From: JADJPL01 sp964607915
Lineage (GTDB): Bacteria; Bacteroidota; Bacteroidia; Chitinophagales; Saprospiraceae
NCBI GenBank assembly: GCA_964607915.1
Contig: CAZSMU010000032.1
Location: 1-29,944 of the forward strand
Direction of reading: 5' to 3'
DNA: 29,944 nt
A program made the translations under genes and the position numbers. Positions 14,384 to 22,636 of this stretch are shown one piece after another. The notes beneath the pieces were generated by a model. It was not told where the DNA came from, ran no database searches, and saw only the letters and a list, made by a program, of their open reading frames with translations. Every line of letters starts with the position of its first letter. The first letter of the stretch is position 1.

Positions 14384-14593
14384 GAAATAGCGAATAACGA
14401 ACCATTTTTGAACGGGCGGGAAAATCCTGAATACGCTCNNNNNNNNNNNNNNNNNNNNNNNNNNNNNNNNNNNNNNNNNNNNNNNNNNNNNNNNNNNNNN
14501 NNNNNNNNNNNNNNNNNNNNNNNNNNNNNNNNNNNNNNGAAATAGCGAATAACGAACCATTTTTGAACGGGCGGGAAAATCCTGAATACGCTC
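14384..14593. other. Assembly gap (100 N) flanked by identical 55-bp sequences
   Basis: Positions 14439-14538 are exactly 100 N. The 55 bases before the gap (14384-14438) are identical to the 55 bases after it (14539-14593), and the match stops exactly at the gap. This is the pattern left when two contigs that overlap by one assembler k-mer are scaffolded with a fixed-size gap. The true sequence may be continuous here, or a short tandem repeat may have been collapsed. The ORF running through the N stretch is not real. Confidence 0.95.
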
Positions 14594-14609
14594 TTATGGG
14601 GAAAAAAGC

Positions 14610-14617
14610 TACTTTTG
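14610..14617 (+). promoter_or_regulatory. Candidate -7 box for the alpha/beta hydrolase
   Basis: TACTTTTG, a perfect TAnnTTTG, 67 nt upstream of the hydrolase ATG. No clear -33 TTG is found at 19-21 nt spacing; the upstream region runs into the duplicated sequence next to the gap. Confidence 0.4.
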
Positions 14618-14684
14618 CAAAAGGGTTTTATTTCATGTCATTTATAAAGGCATTGCGCAAAGCGCGTGCCATGGGGGAAACTAG

Positions 14685-15455
14685 ATGGAATACGCAATTC
14701 GTTCAGAAGGGAAGTTTAAATTTATAGCAACAGGGGAGGACAAAGAGCCGCTCCTGCTTCTACACGGGCTTTTTGGAGCATTGAGCAACTTCGAAGATAT
14801 CCTGTCGTACTTTGGTGCCAGGCGAAATGTGGTAGTGCCCATCCTCCCCATGTATGAAATGCCGCTGCGCAAAGTATCCGTTTCCGGCCTCGTAGAGCAC
14901 GTGTCGGAATTTGTGGAATACATGGGCTTTGAAAAAGTCCACGTATTGGGCAATTCACTGGGAGGACATATCGCTATACTTTTTGCGCTCGCGCATCCTG
15001 AAAAGATTGCTTCTGTCATCTTGACCGGTAGTTCGGGGTTATTCGAAAACGCTATGGGCAGCAGCTTTCCCCCCCGTAGCAACTATGAGTTCATCAAGCA
15101 AAAAACGGAAGCGACCTTCTATAACCCGGAAATGGCGTCAAAAGAACTCGTAGATGAGGTGTTTGATACGGTAAACGATCGCAATAAGGCGATCCGGGTA
15201 CTGGCCACTGCAAAATCTGCAATCCGCCACAACCTCTCTGACAAACTTCACGAAATTAAGGCACCCACCTTGTTGGTCTGGGGCAAGCAGGATATTATAA
15301 CGCCCCCTTTTGTGGGGGAAAAATTCAAGGAACTCATTCCCCATGCCCACTTGTTTTTTATCGAGGAGTGCGGACACGCCCCCATGATGGAGCATCCGCA
15401 AACCTTTAACAAGCTATTGGAGGATTTTCTGAATGCAATATCTCCGGAAAAATAA
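14685..15455 (+). CDS. Alpha/beta hydrolase
   Basis: A 256-residue serine hydrolase of the alpha/beta fold. The catalytic triad is visible: Ser91 in the nucleophile elbow GNSLGG, Asp203 in GKQDIITP and His231 in ECGHAPMMEHP. His27-Gly28 in LLLHGLFG forms the oxyanion region. There is no signal peptide, so it is probably cytoplasmic. It resembles meta-cleavage-product hydrolase and BioH-like enzymes, but the substrate cannot be inferred. It stands alone between palindromic elements C and D. An upstream ATG at 14671 (CCATGG) is not in this frame, so ATG 14685 is preferred. Confidence 0.88.
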   Translation: MEYAIRSEGKFKFIATGEDKEPLLLLHGLFGALSNFEDILSYFGARRNVVVPILPMYEMPLRKVSVSGLVEHVSEFVEYMGFEKVHVLGNSLGGHIAILFALAHPEKIASVILTGSSGLFENAMGSSFPPRSNYEFIKQKTEATFYNPEMASKELVDEVFDTVNDRNKAIRVLATAKSAIRHNLSDKLHEIKAPTLLVWGKQDIITPPFVGEKFKELIPHAHLFFIEECGHAPMMEHPQTFNKLLEDFLNAISPEK

Positions 15456-15492
15456 TAGTGCGAAAGCATCATCCGGATACAGAAATAAAAAG

Positions 15493-15574
15493 TAGACTTG
15501 TTGTGAGGGGTCAGCGGGGAGGAAAAAAAGAGCCTGGTTGCCTCTCTGAATAGCCCCTCTTGCGATAAGTCCGA
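15493..15574 (+). repeat. Palindromic interspersed element, copy D
   Basis: Left end TAGACTTGTTGTGAGGGG (15493-15510) followed by TCAGCGGGGAGG. The right end CCCCTCTTGCGATAAGTCCGA has drifted, so the hairpin is imperfect. The centre differs from other copies (GAGCCTGGTTGCCTCTCTG) and lacks the GGGCCTTTTTGACC core. It lies 38 nt after the hydrolase stop and 83 nt before the M1 peptidase. The rest of this 200-nt intergenic stretch shows no clear promoter. Confidence 0.75.
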
Positions 15575-15657
15575 TTCTTGCCCGACGCTCCCGGCTTAGA
15601 GGATATTGTGTCGGGTATAGGTTCCGTGGTAATGGACAAAAAATTCTCTTATCTAAC

Positions 15658-18288
15658 ATGAACAAGACCTCGCTGATTATTAGTGCCTGTGCTTTCCTAA
15701 TGGCCGCCTGTGCTGCTCCCACCCAAATGGCAAAGGATGGGAAGAGCGGCTTGGAACAACGCACGCTGGATACTATCCAGGTGGAAGTCCCGAAACCCAA
15801 TGCCCTCAGAACGCAGGAAGAATATAGCCTGCCGGTGTACAACCCAAGTGGGAAAAGAACACACGACCTGCTGCATGTGCGCCTCGAACTGGGTTTCAAC
15901 TTTGAAAAGGAAGAAGTGTACGGTCGGGCCGTACTGGATTTGAAACCCTATTTTCACCCCGCTCAATCGCTGGTACTGGACGCGAAAGGCTTTGAATGGA
16001 AGTACGTCGGTCTTCCGGGCCGACAGCAAGCACTCCAGTACGACTACAATGGCGAACGCATCACTATTGATTTGGGAAAAGCGTTCAACCGCAACGAGCG
16101 CTATCAGGTCGAATTGGAATATGTCGCCAGGCCCAAAGCAGAAGGGGGGAGCAGTGCCATCACCTCCGACCAGGGCCTGTTTTTTATCAATCCAAGGGGG
16201 GAAGAACAGGGAAAGCCCACCCAAATATGGACCCAAGGAGAAACATCCTGGAACTCCCGCTGGTTCCCGGTCATTGACCAACCCAACGAACGCTGTACTC
16301 AGGAAATGTTCCTGACGGTTCCGGATATCTATAAAACGCTTTCCAACGGGATACTGGTCTCACAAGAGAAACGCCCCAACGGGATGCGAACGGACTATTG
16401 GCGTATGGACATGCCCCACGCACCCTATCTGTTTATGCTGGCCATCGGCGACTTTGCCGTCGTAAAAGATTCCTGGCGGGATAAAGAAATCGCCTATTAT
16501 GTGGAACCAGCTTACGCCGCCTCGGCCCGCGATATCTTTCGCCACACCCCGGAGATGCTGGAGTTTTTTTCCAATAAGCTCGGAGTGCCCTTCCCCTGGC
16601 AGAAGTACTCCCAAATCATCGTGCGGGATTATGTGTCCGGGGCCATGGAAAATACCACGGCTGTCGTATTTGGCGAATTCATCCAAAAACACAGCCGGGA
16701 TCTGATTGATGACCCCAACGATAAAATCGTCGCACACGAAATGTTCCATCACTGGTTTGGGGATTTGGTGACTTGCGAAAGCTGGGCCAACCTCACCATG
16801 AATGAAGGATTCGCCAACTACAGCGAATACCTCTGGTTCGAACATAAGTATGGCCGCGATGCGGCCGATTTCCATCTCTCGGAGGAATGGGCAGGGTATC
16901 TGGCTTCCTCCCCGGAGGAAATGCACCCCCTGATCCATTTCGGGTACGACAACGACGAAGCTATGTTCGATGCGCATAGCTACAATAAAGGCGGTGCCGT
17001 TTTGCACATGCTGCGCAAATATGTGGGCGATGAGGCGTTTTTCACAGCGCTGAACCGCTACCTCACCAAATACGCGTTCTCCTCGGTGGAAGCACACCAC
17101 CTTCGTCTCGAAATGGAGGAGGTGAGCGGCGAGGACCTGAACTGGTTTTTTAACCAGTGGTACTTTAACCAGGGACATCCGGAGCTGGATATCCAGTATG
17201 GCTACGATGAAAATACAAAGGAAGCACTCATCCGGGTAGAACAACTTCAAAACCCGGACCGGAATCCCCCCATCTTCGACCTCCCGGTTCAAATAGATAT
17301 TTATGCGGCAGGAAAAGTGAGCCGGTATCCGGCCCGAGTCAATGAGCGCGTGCAAACCATCCGGCTCCCTATAGCACAAAGACCAGACCTGATCAACTTC
17401 GATGCAGAGCACATGCTGTTGGCGGAAATCAAAGACAACCGAACGGAGGACGAACTGGTCTTCCAGTTTCGAAACGCCCCCCGCTTTCTGGATCGCTACG
17501 GCGCCTTGAACGATCTCCTCGAACTGGAAAGCCCCCGTGTAAAAGAACTACTCCCTCTCGCCGCAAAGGATACCTTTTGGGTAATTCGCGCGATGGCTAT
17601 TGGCAGCCTCGATGAAAAAACGGCGTCGGGTATGGAGGATTTGCTAAAAGAAATGGCGGAAAGGGATGCGCACTCCGAAGTACGCGCCTCCGCCTTGGTA
17701 CGGCTGAGCGAACTGAATGAGCGTCTCGCACTGGAATCGGCTAAAAAACTCCTTACGCAGGACTCCTCTTTCAACGTCGTAGGCGTAGCCCTGGAAGTAC
17801 TGCATCAGTCCGACCCCCAGGCCGGATTGGAGTATGCCGCTAAATTGGAAAACGAACAAAATGAAAGTATTTTACTGGCAATCAGCACAATATATCGAGA
17901 AAATCCCCTTGCGGGCCGGCTTGCCTTTTTTGAAAAAAACTTTAAAAGAATCAATACTTTCGACGCTATCCTGTTTATAGGAAACTATCAGGAAGTAGCG
18001 TACAGCCTCGGCGAGCCTTATCTTTCAGCGGCCGTGAATACCCTGCGCACCATGGCCCTGGATGAGGGTTATTCTCCCTGGCATCGGTTGGGAGCGACCA
18101 AGGCCCTCAATGATTTGCGGAGTATTTTTATGGAACAGGCCGAAGGTGCCAAACAGACAAACGAAAAAACGGTTTTAGATAAAAGGGTATCCGACTTGAG
18201 CCGTATGATCGAAGAGATTAAAACCTTCGAAAAGAATCCAGAACTCAAGTCTATTTATCAACAGCTCGACACCACACCCCGTAAATAA
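15658..18288 (+). CDS. M1 family zinc aminopeptidase lipoprotein
   Basis: An 876-residue metallopeptidase that should remove N-terminal residues from peptides. It carries a lipobox (FLMAAC, Cys18), so it is exported and membrane-anchored. The M1 landmarks are present: the N-terminus-recognition motif GAMEN (328-332), the zinc site HEMFH (360-364) with the third ligand Glu383 in NEGFAN exactly 18 residues on, and Tyr442 in SYNKGGAVLH, the usual transition-state tyrosine. Beyond about residue 590 the sequence is helical repeat-like (HEAT-type), for example VKELLPLAAKDTFWVIRAMA and SEVRASALVRLSEL. It is followed by a weak terminator and DUF4175. Substrate preference is not evident. Confidence 0.94.
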   Translation: MNKTSLIISACAFLMAACAAPTQMAKDGKSGLEQRTLDTIQVEVPKPNALRTQEEYSLPVYNPSGKRTHDLLHVRLELGFNFEKEEVYGRAVLDLKPYFHPAQSLVLDAKGFEWKYVGLPGRQQALQYDYNGERITIDLGKAFNRNERYQVELEYVARPKAEGGSSAITSDQGLFFINPRGEEQGKPTQIWTQGETSWNSRWFPVIDQPNERCTQEMFLTVPDIYKTLSNGILVSQEKRPNGMRTDYWRMDMPHAPYLFMLAIGDFAVVKDSWRDKEIAYYVEPAYAASARDIFRHTPEMLEFFSNKLGVPFPWQKYSQIIVRDYVSGAMENTTAVVFGEFIQKHSRDLIDDPNDKIVAHEMFHHWFGDLVTCESWANLTMNEGFANYSEYLWFEHKYGRDAADFHLSEEWAGYLASSPEEMHPLIHFGYDNDEAMFDAHSYNKGGAVLHMLRKYVGDEAFFTALNRYLTKYAFSSVEAHHLRLEMEEVSGEDLNWFFNQWYFNQGHPELDIQYGYDENTKEALIRVEQLQNPDRNPPIFDLPVQIDIYAAGKVSRYPARVNERVQTIRLPIAQRPDLINFDAEHMLLAEIKDNRTEDELVFQFRNAPRFLDRYGALNDLLELESPRVKELLPLAAKDTFWVIRAMAIGSLDEKTASGMEDLLKEMAERDAHSEVRASALVRLSELNERLALESAKKLLTQDSSFNVVGVALEVLHQSDPQAGLEYAAKLENEQNESILLAISTIYRENPLAGRLAFFEKNFKRINTFDAILFIGNYQEVAYSLGEPYLSAAVNTLRTMALDEGYSPWHRLGATKALNDLRSIFMEQAEGAKQTNEKTVLDKRVSDLSRMIEEIKTFEKNPELKSIYQQLDTTPRK

Positions 18289-18289
18289 A

Positions 18290-18318
18290 GGGTTCGCAAA
18301 GGGAACCCCGTATTTTTT
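18290..18318 (+). terminator. Weak terminator after the M1 peptidase
   Basis: GGGTTC (18290-18295) pairs with GAACCC (18303-18308) around a 7-nt loop, followed by CGTATTTTTT. The stem is short but the T tract is good. It lies between the M1 gene and DUF4175 on the same strand, so partial read-through is likely. Confidence 0.45.
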
Positions 18319-18340
18319 AGGCCTGTAAAATTTGCCTCCT

Positions 18341-21300
18341 ATGGCTGTTCAAAATAACTACCAACTATTGATTCAGAAACTGGATGAGTTCATCCGGAAG
18401 TACTATGTGAATCGCCTGCTGAAAGGCTCTTTGTATAGTATAGGACTTATCCTCGGCCTCTTTCTGGCAGGTAGCCTGTTGGAGTACTTCTTTTACTTCG
18501 GAACGACAAGCCGAAAGATTCTCTTTTTCTCCTTTGTGGGAACGAGTGCCCTGGCCCTCGGGTACTGGGTACTGGACCCGTTGCTGCGCTATTTTCGCCT
18601 GGGGAAAGCCATCAGCCACGAGCAGGCAGCAGTCATTATTGGAGATCATTTCGCCGGCGTCAAGGATAAGCTCCTGAATATCCTGCAACTCAAACAGCAA
18701 TCTGAACAATCCGGCGAAACAGAACTGATACTGGCGGGAATCAACCAAAAGACCGAGGAAATCCGCTTGCTGCCGTTTAAATCGGCCATCAACCTGAACC
18801 AAAATAAAAAATACCTCCGCTACGCCTTGCCCCCCCTGCTGGTATTGCTGGTACTGCTGCTGGCTGCCCCCAGCGTAATCCAGGAATCTGCTCACCGGCT
18901 CATTTACAACTCCAAAGAGTTTCTCAGGCCCGCTCCCTTCTCGTTCGCACTGGACGAAGCAGTACTCCGGGTAGTTCAATACGAAGACTTTTCCCTGCCC
19001 ATCGCGGTCGAAGGTACCCAGCTTCCCAACGAAGCGTTCATTGAAATCAATGGGTATCAGTATAGATTGTCAAAGGAGGGAGTGGACTCGTTTTCCTACC
19101 TGTTCAAAAATGTCCAGGAAGACGTGTCGTTCCGCCTTATGGCAGCCGGCGTGGAATCCAGAAAATACGAACTCAAGGTGCTGCGCAAACCCAATCTGGC
19201 ATCTTTCGAAGTGCAATTGAATTATCCCGATTATATCGGCAGGAAAGACGAAGCGCTGGAAAATACAGGCGACTTAATACTGCCCCAGGGTACACGGGTC
19301 AACTGGGTATTCAAGGCGCAATACACAGACGAAATCCGCCTTTGGTTCTCTGGGAATACGGTTGCTTCGCCAGCTGAACGCTTCGGTGATGAGCTGTTCA
19401 GCTTCTCTCGTAAGGTGATGAAGGACGAACTGTATCGCCTCTTTTTTTCAAATCGAGACCTGCCGAAAGGAGACTCGGTAGGCTATTCCATCACGGTAGT
19501 CCCAGACCAGTATCCCAATATCAATGCAGAGCGTTTCCTCGATAGTTCCAATGTGCGGGTACAGTACTTTGTCGGGGAATGTTCAGACGACTATGGCCTT
19601 CGCAGCATCAGTTTCAACTACCGGATCCGAAAAGAGGGCGGCAAACAGGAAGAATTGGTCAATATACCCATTTCCCGTCCTGGCGGTAAGCAGGCTGGGT
19701 TCGAATATGCCTTTGATCTGCGCGATATAGGTCTCTCCCCAGGGGATGAGGTAATCTACTACTTCGAAGTCTATGACAACGATGGAGTCAGCGGCCCGAA
19801 AGCTTCCAGGACAAACCTCATGTCCTATGCGATGCCTACCGTGAAAGAACTTGAGGCCATCGCAGAGAAAAATGATGACGAAATCAAGGAAAATCTCAAA
19901 GATGCCCTCTCAGAATCCCGGAAAGTACAGCAACAGATGAAAAAAATGCGGGAAAAATTGCTCCAGGAAAAAGAACTGAGTTGGCAAAATCGAAAGGAGC
20001 TGGAAAAGTTGCTCGAAAGGCAGAAAGAACTGCAGAAACAAATCGAAGAGGCTAAAAAAGCATTCGACGAAAATCGCGAAACCCAGGAAGAACTCTCCGA
20101 GGAGCAGAGCGAAACCGTAGAGCAAAAGGAGGAACAACTCGAAAAACTCTTCCAGGAAGCTATGAGCGAGGAGATGCAAAAGCTCATGGAGCAATTGGAG
20201 GAAATGCTCCAAAAAATGGAAAAGGACGAGGCCCTGGATATGATGGAAAAAATGCAGTCCCAGGATGAAGAAACAGAAATGGAACTCGACCGCCTGCTCG
20301 AACTCTTCAAACAACTCGAGCTGGAACAGGAACTGAATAAGGCTATGGAAAAACTTTCCGAACTAGGGGATAAACAGGAAAAACTGAGCGAAGAAACCCG
20401 AAAAGGAGAGGATACACGAGAAGAACTTCAGCAAAAACAGGAAGCCTTAGACAAAGAATTCCAAGAGTTCAAACAGGACATGAAGGAAATCGAGGAGAAA
20501 AATGAGAAACTGGAAAACTCTAAAAACCTCGGTAAACCGGAAGAGGAAATGCAGGATATCCAAAGGGATATCAACGAAAGCAAAATGAACCTGGACCAAA
20601 ACAAAAACCAGAAGGCCGCCCAGTCGCAGAAAAATGCAGCGCAGAAAATGAAGGAGATGTCCAACAATATGCAAATGCAGATGCAATCCGGGGAAATGCA
20701 GCAGATGATGGAAGATATGCAGGCCCTGCGCCAGCTCCTCGAAAATCTGGTAGGCCTCTCTTTTGAACAGGAAGACCTGGTGAAAAAGATGGAGCAAACG
20801 GAAATCAATACGCCGCGCTATGTGGAACTGGTACAGGAACAGTTCAAAATAAAAGACGATTTCCGCCTCGTGGAAGATAGCCTCCAGGCACTCTCGAAAC
20901 GGGTATTCCAAATCGAGTCTTTTATTACTTCCAAAGTATCGGATATCAAAGAAAACATGCGCTATAGCCTGGAAGATCTCGAGGAACGCCGCAAGTTCCA
21001 GGCGGCTGACCATCAGCAACGCACCATGAAAAATCTCAATGACCTTGCCCTCATGCTCAGCGAAGTCATGAACCAGATGCAGCAGCAAATGTCCCGGATG
21101 ATGGCCGGTGCGCAAATGTGTACCGTCCCTCAAAATAAAGGCGGGCAACCCCAGGATAAAATCTCGGAAGGGCAGCAAAAGCTGAACAACGAAATGCGCC
21201 AGATGCGCGACCAAATGCAGAAAAATGGTGGCGAGACCCCCTCCGCCAAAGAATTTGCCCAAATGGCAGCCAAACAGGCTGCTATGCGCAAAGCACTCCA

Positions 21301-21676
21301 GGAAAAACAGCGGAAACTCCAGGAACAGGGCAAAGGGGGTAATCAAGGTCTTAAGGAACTAATCGATCAAATGGACAAAACCGAAATAGATCTCGTCAAC
21401 AAGCGCCTGACAAACGAAATGCTCAAGCGGCAACAGGACATCGTGTCCCGCCTCCTCGAACATGAAGAAGCAGAACGCCAACAGGAATTCGACGAAAAAC
21501 GGAAGTCGGAAGTCGCTAAAGACCTCCAACGAAAAATGCCCCCCGCTCTGGAAGAATACATCCGAAAGCGCAAAGCAGAAGTAGAACAGTACAAAATGGT
21601 GTCCCCTACGCTTAAGCCATACTATAAATCACTGGTAGAAGGGTATTTCAATACGCTGAAGGGAAACTCTAAATAA
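18341..21676 (+). CDS. DUF4175 family membrane protein with long coiled coil
   Basis: An 1111-residue protein of the Bacteroidota DUF4175 family. Two membrane segments lie near residues 30-52 and 59-79 and a third near 160-178. Beta-rich, probably extracytoplasmic, domains follow up to about residue 490. The rest (about 500-1100) is very rich in Glu, Lys, Gln and Met, in heptad-like repeats such as EELSEEQSETVEQKEEQLEK and MQMQMQSGEMQQMMEDMQAL, giving an exceptionally long coiled coil. ATG 18341 is preferred over an in-frame TTG 9 nt upstream. The RsbW-like and ybeY genes follow, a grouping I recall from other Bacteroidota. Function is unknown; a structural or scaffolding role is plausible. 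Confidence 0.9.
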   Translation: MAVQNNYQLLIQKLDEFIRKYYVNRLLKGSLYSIGLILGLFLAGSLLEYFFYFGTTSRKILFFSFVGTSALALGYWVLDPLLRYFRLGKAISHEQAAVIIGDHFAGVKDKLLNILQLKQQSEQSGETELILAGINQKTEEIRLLPFKSAINLNQNKKYLRYALPPLLVLLVLLLAAPSVIQESAHRLIYNSKEFLRPAPFSFALDEAVLRVVQYEDFSLPIAVEGTQLPNEAFIEINGYQYRLSKEGVDSFSYLFKNVQEDVSFRLMAAGVESRKYELKVLRKPNLASFEVQLNYPDYIGRKDEALENTGDLILPQGTRVNWVFKAQYTDEIRLWFSGNTVASPAERFGDELFSFSRKVMKDELYRLFFSNRDLPKGDSVGYSITVVPDQYPNINAERFLDSSNVRVQYFVGECSDDYGLRSISFNYRIRKEGGKQEELVNIPISRPGGKQAGFEYAFDLRDIGLSPGDEVIYYFEVYDNDGVSGPKASRTNLMSYAMPTVKELEAIAEKNDDEIKENLKDALSESRKVQQQMKKMREKLLQEKELSWQNRKELEKLLERQKELQKQIEEAKKAFDENRETQEELSEEQSETVEQKEEQLEKLFQEAMSEEMQKLMEQLEEMLQKMEKDEALDMMEKMQSQDEETEMELDRLLELFKQLELEQELNKAMEKLSELGDKQEKLSEETRKGEDTREELQQKQEALDKEFQEFKQDMKEIEEKNEKLENSKNLGKPEEEMQDIQRDINESKMNLDQNKNQKAAQSQKNAAQKMKEMSNNMQMQMQSGEMQQMMEDMQALRQLLENLVGLSFEQEDLVKKMEQTEINTPRYVELVQEQFKIKDDFRLVEDSLQALSKRVFQIESFITSKVSDIKENMRYSLEDLEERRKFQAADHQQRTMKNLNDLALMLSEVMNQMQQQMSRMMAGAQMCTVPQNKGGQPQDKISEGQQKLNNEMRQMRDQMQKNGGETPSAKEFAQMAAKQAAMRKALQEKQRKLQEQGKGGNQGLKELIDQMDKTEIDLVNKRLTNEMLKRQQDIVSRLLEHEEAERQQEFDEKRKSEVAKDLQRKMPPALEEYIRKRKAEVEQYKMVSPTLKPYYKSLVEGYFNTLKGNSK

Positions 21677-21695
21677 GACCTCGAACGAGGCTCTT
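21675..21695 (+). terminator. Candidate terminator after the DUF4175 gene
   Basis: AAGACCTC (21675-21682) pairs with GAGG-c-TCTT (21687-21695) around GAAC, with one bulged base. It starts within the stop codon. A T-rich stretch (CCTTTCTTTG) follows a few bases later. It would separate the DUF4175 transcript from the next promoter at 21716-21746. Confidence 0.4.
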
Positions 21696-21715
21696 CAAGG
21701 AACCTTTCTTTGCCC

Positions 21716-21746
21716 TTGACAGACGAGCCCAATAGGCATATATTTG
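21716..21746 (+). promoter_or_regulatory. Bacteroidota-type promoter for the RsbW-like gene and ybeY
   Basis: TTG at 21716-21718 and a perfect -7 box TATATTTG at 21739-21746 are separated by 20 nt, the expected spacing for the Bacteroidota primary sigma factor. The predicted start near 21753 leaves a leader of about 24 nt before the ATG at 21777. This is the best-formed promoter in the window. Confidence 0.65.
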
Positions 21747-21776
21747 TATGGTTTTTAAGATTTAGGTAAAAAGGTT

Positions 21777-22163
21777 ATGTTAAAATTACCGTCGAACCTG
21801 GAAAACGTGGCTGAAGTACGCACCTATGTGGATACTATCGTATCCCGGTACAGGATCAGCCCTGATTTGTATCCCAATATACTGATTAGCCTGACCGAAG
21901 CAGTTACCAACGCCATTGTCCACGGAAATAGACAGGATGCCTCCAAAAATGTCAAAATCCACCTGCGGAAACAATGCAACTGCTTGTCTATTTGTGTAAG
22001 CGATGAGGGCAGAGGCTTCGACTATAAAAACCTGCCAGACCCCACGGCACCCGAAAACCTCACCAAATGCGGCGGCCGCGGTGTACTGGTCATGCGGGAA
22101 CTCTCAGACTGTATCCATTTCAAAGACAATGGGCGAACCGTAGAAATGGAATTCAAACTATGA
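21777..22163 (+). CDS. RsbW-like ATP-binding protein (anti-sigma factor kinase fold)
   Basis: A 128-residue protein with a GHKL/HATPase fold of the RsbW/SpoIIAB type. Key elements are the N-box LISLTEAVTNAIVHGN (Glu41, Asn45), the G1 box SDEGRGFD (Asp76, Gly78, Gly80) and the G2 loop CGGRGVLVMREL (Gly100-Gly102). The full length is one ATPase domain with no sensor, so it would act as a switch kinase or anti-sigma protein. No partner anti-anti-sigma (STAS) gene is in the window. Its stop overlaps the start of ybeY (ATGA), so the two are translationally coupled. A well-formed promoter precedes it. Confidence 0.87.
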   Translation: MLKLPSNLENVAEVRTYVDTIVSRYRISPDLYPNILISLTEAVTNAIVHGNRQDASKNVKIHLRKQCNCLSICVSDEGRGFDYKNLPDPTAPENLTKCGGRGVLVMRELSDCIHFKDNGRTVEMEFKL

Positions 22164-22636
22164 GCCACGACGAAGAGGACTTTTTTGACCTGGATTCTCT
22201 GGAAGAACCCTCAGAACCTGTCCGGTTTTACTCGGAAGATATTGACTTTACCCTCTCTGACCAAATCGTCTTTCAATCCTGGATCGAGCGTACCGTGCAT
22301 CACCACGGCGGCCTGCTCTCCTTTCTCAACTTCATATTTTGTAGCGATGCGTATCTCCATAAGCTCAATGTGGAATACCTGCACCACGATACCTTGACCG
22401 ATATCATAACGTTCCCCTACCAGGACTATCCGACCATAGAAGGGGATGTTTTTATCAGTATTGACCGCGTTCGCGAAAATGCCCGGACGTACGGAGTCTC
22501 TTTCCAGGAAGAGTTATCCCGGGTCATGGCCCATGGCGTATTGCATTTGTGCGGTTTTGGCGATAAGTCGGAAGAAGAACAGTCCAGGATGAGAAGTATG
22601 GAGGAAGAGGCACTGCGGCTGTTCCATAATCATTAG
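22160..22636 (+). CDS. ybeY: Endoribonuclease YbeY (rRNA maturation factor)
   Basis: A 158-residue UPF0054/YbeY protein involved in 16S rRNA 3'-end maturation and ribosome quality control. The conserved part includes LNVEYLHHDTLTDIITFPY, GDVFISIDRVRENA and the metal motif HGVLHLCGFGDK (from His125). His125 and His129 are the first two ligands. The position of the third ligand, His in E. coli (HGxLHLxGYDH), is Asp135 here; I recall a similar Asp form in other Bacteroidota, so this is probably lineage-typical. The N-terminus has an acidic extension (MSHDEEDFFDLDSLEEPSEP). The start at ATG 22160 overlaps the previous stop. The TAG stop lies in palindromic element E. mnmG, which I expect next in relatives, is absent here. 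Confidence 0.92.
   Translation: MSHDEEDFFDLDSLEEPSEPVRFYSEDIDFTLSDQIVFQSWIERTVHHHGGLLSFLNFIFCSDAYLHKLNVEYLHHDTLTDIITFPYQDYPTIEGDVFISIDRVRENARTYGVSFQEELSRVMAHGVLHLCGFGDKSEEEQSRMRSMEEEALRLFHNH

Noticed and set aside
14372..14560. An ORF spanning the N run
   Set aside because: It consists mostly of undefined residues and arises from the duplicated flanks of the assembly gap.
16360..17412. A 350-codon minus-strand ORF
   Set aside because: It is antisense to the conserved catalytic region of the M1 peptidase and has no recognisable domain.
18332..18340. TTG at 18332 as the DUF4175 start
   Set aside because: An ATG follows three codons later and gives the same protein without a rare start codon.
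20447..21346. Phe/Leu/His-rich minus-strand ORFs over the DUF4175 coiled coil
   Set aside because: They are mirror products of the Glu/Lys/Gln/Met-rich coding strand, which forces long open frames on the reverse strand.
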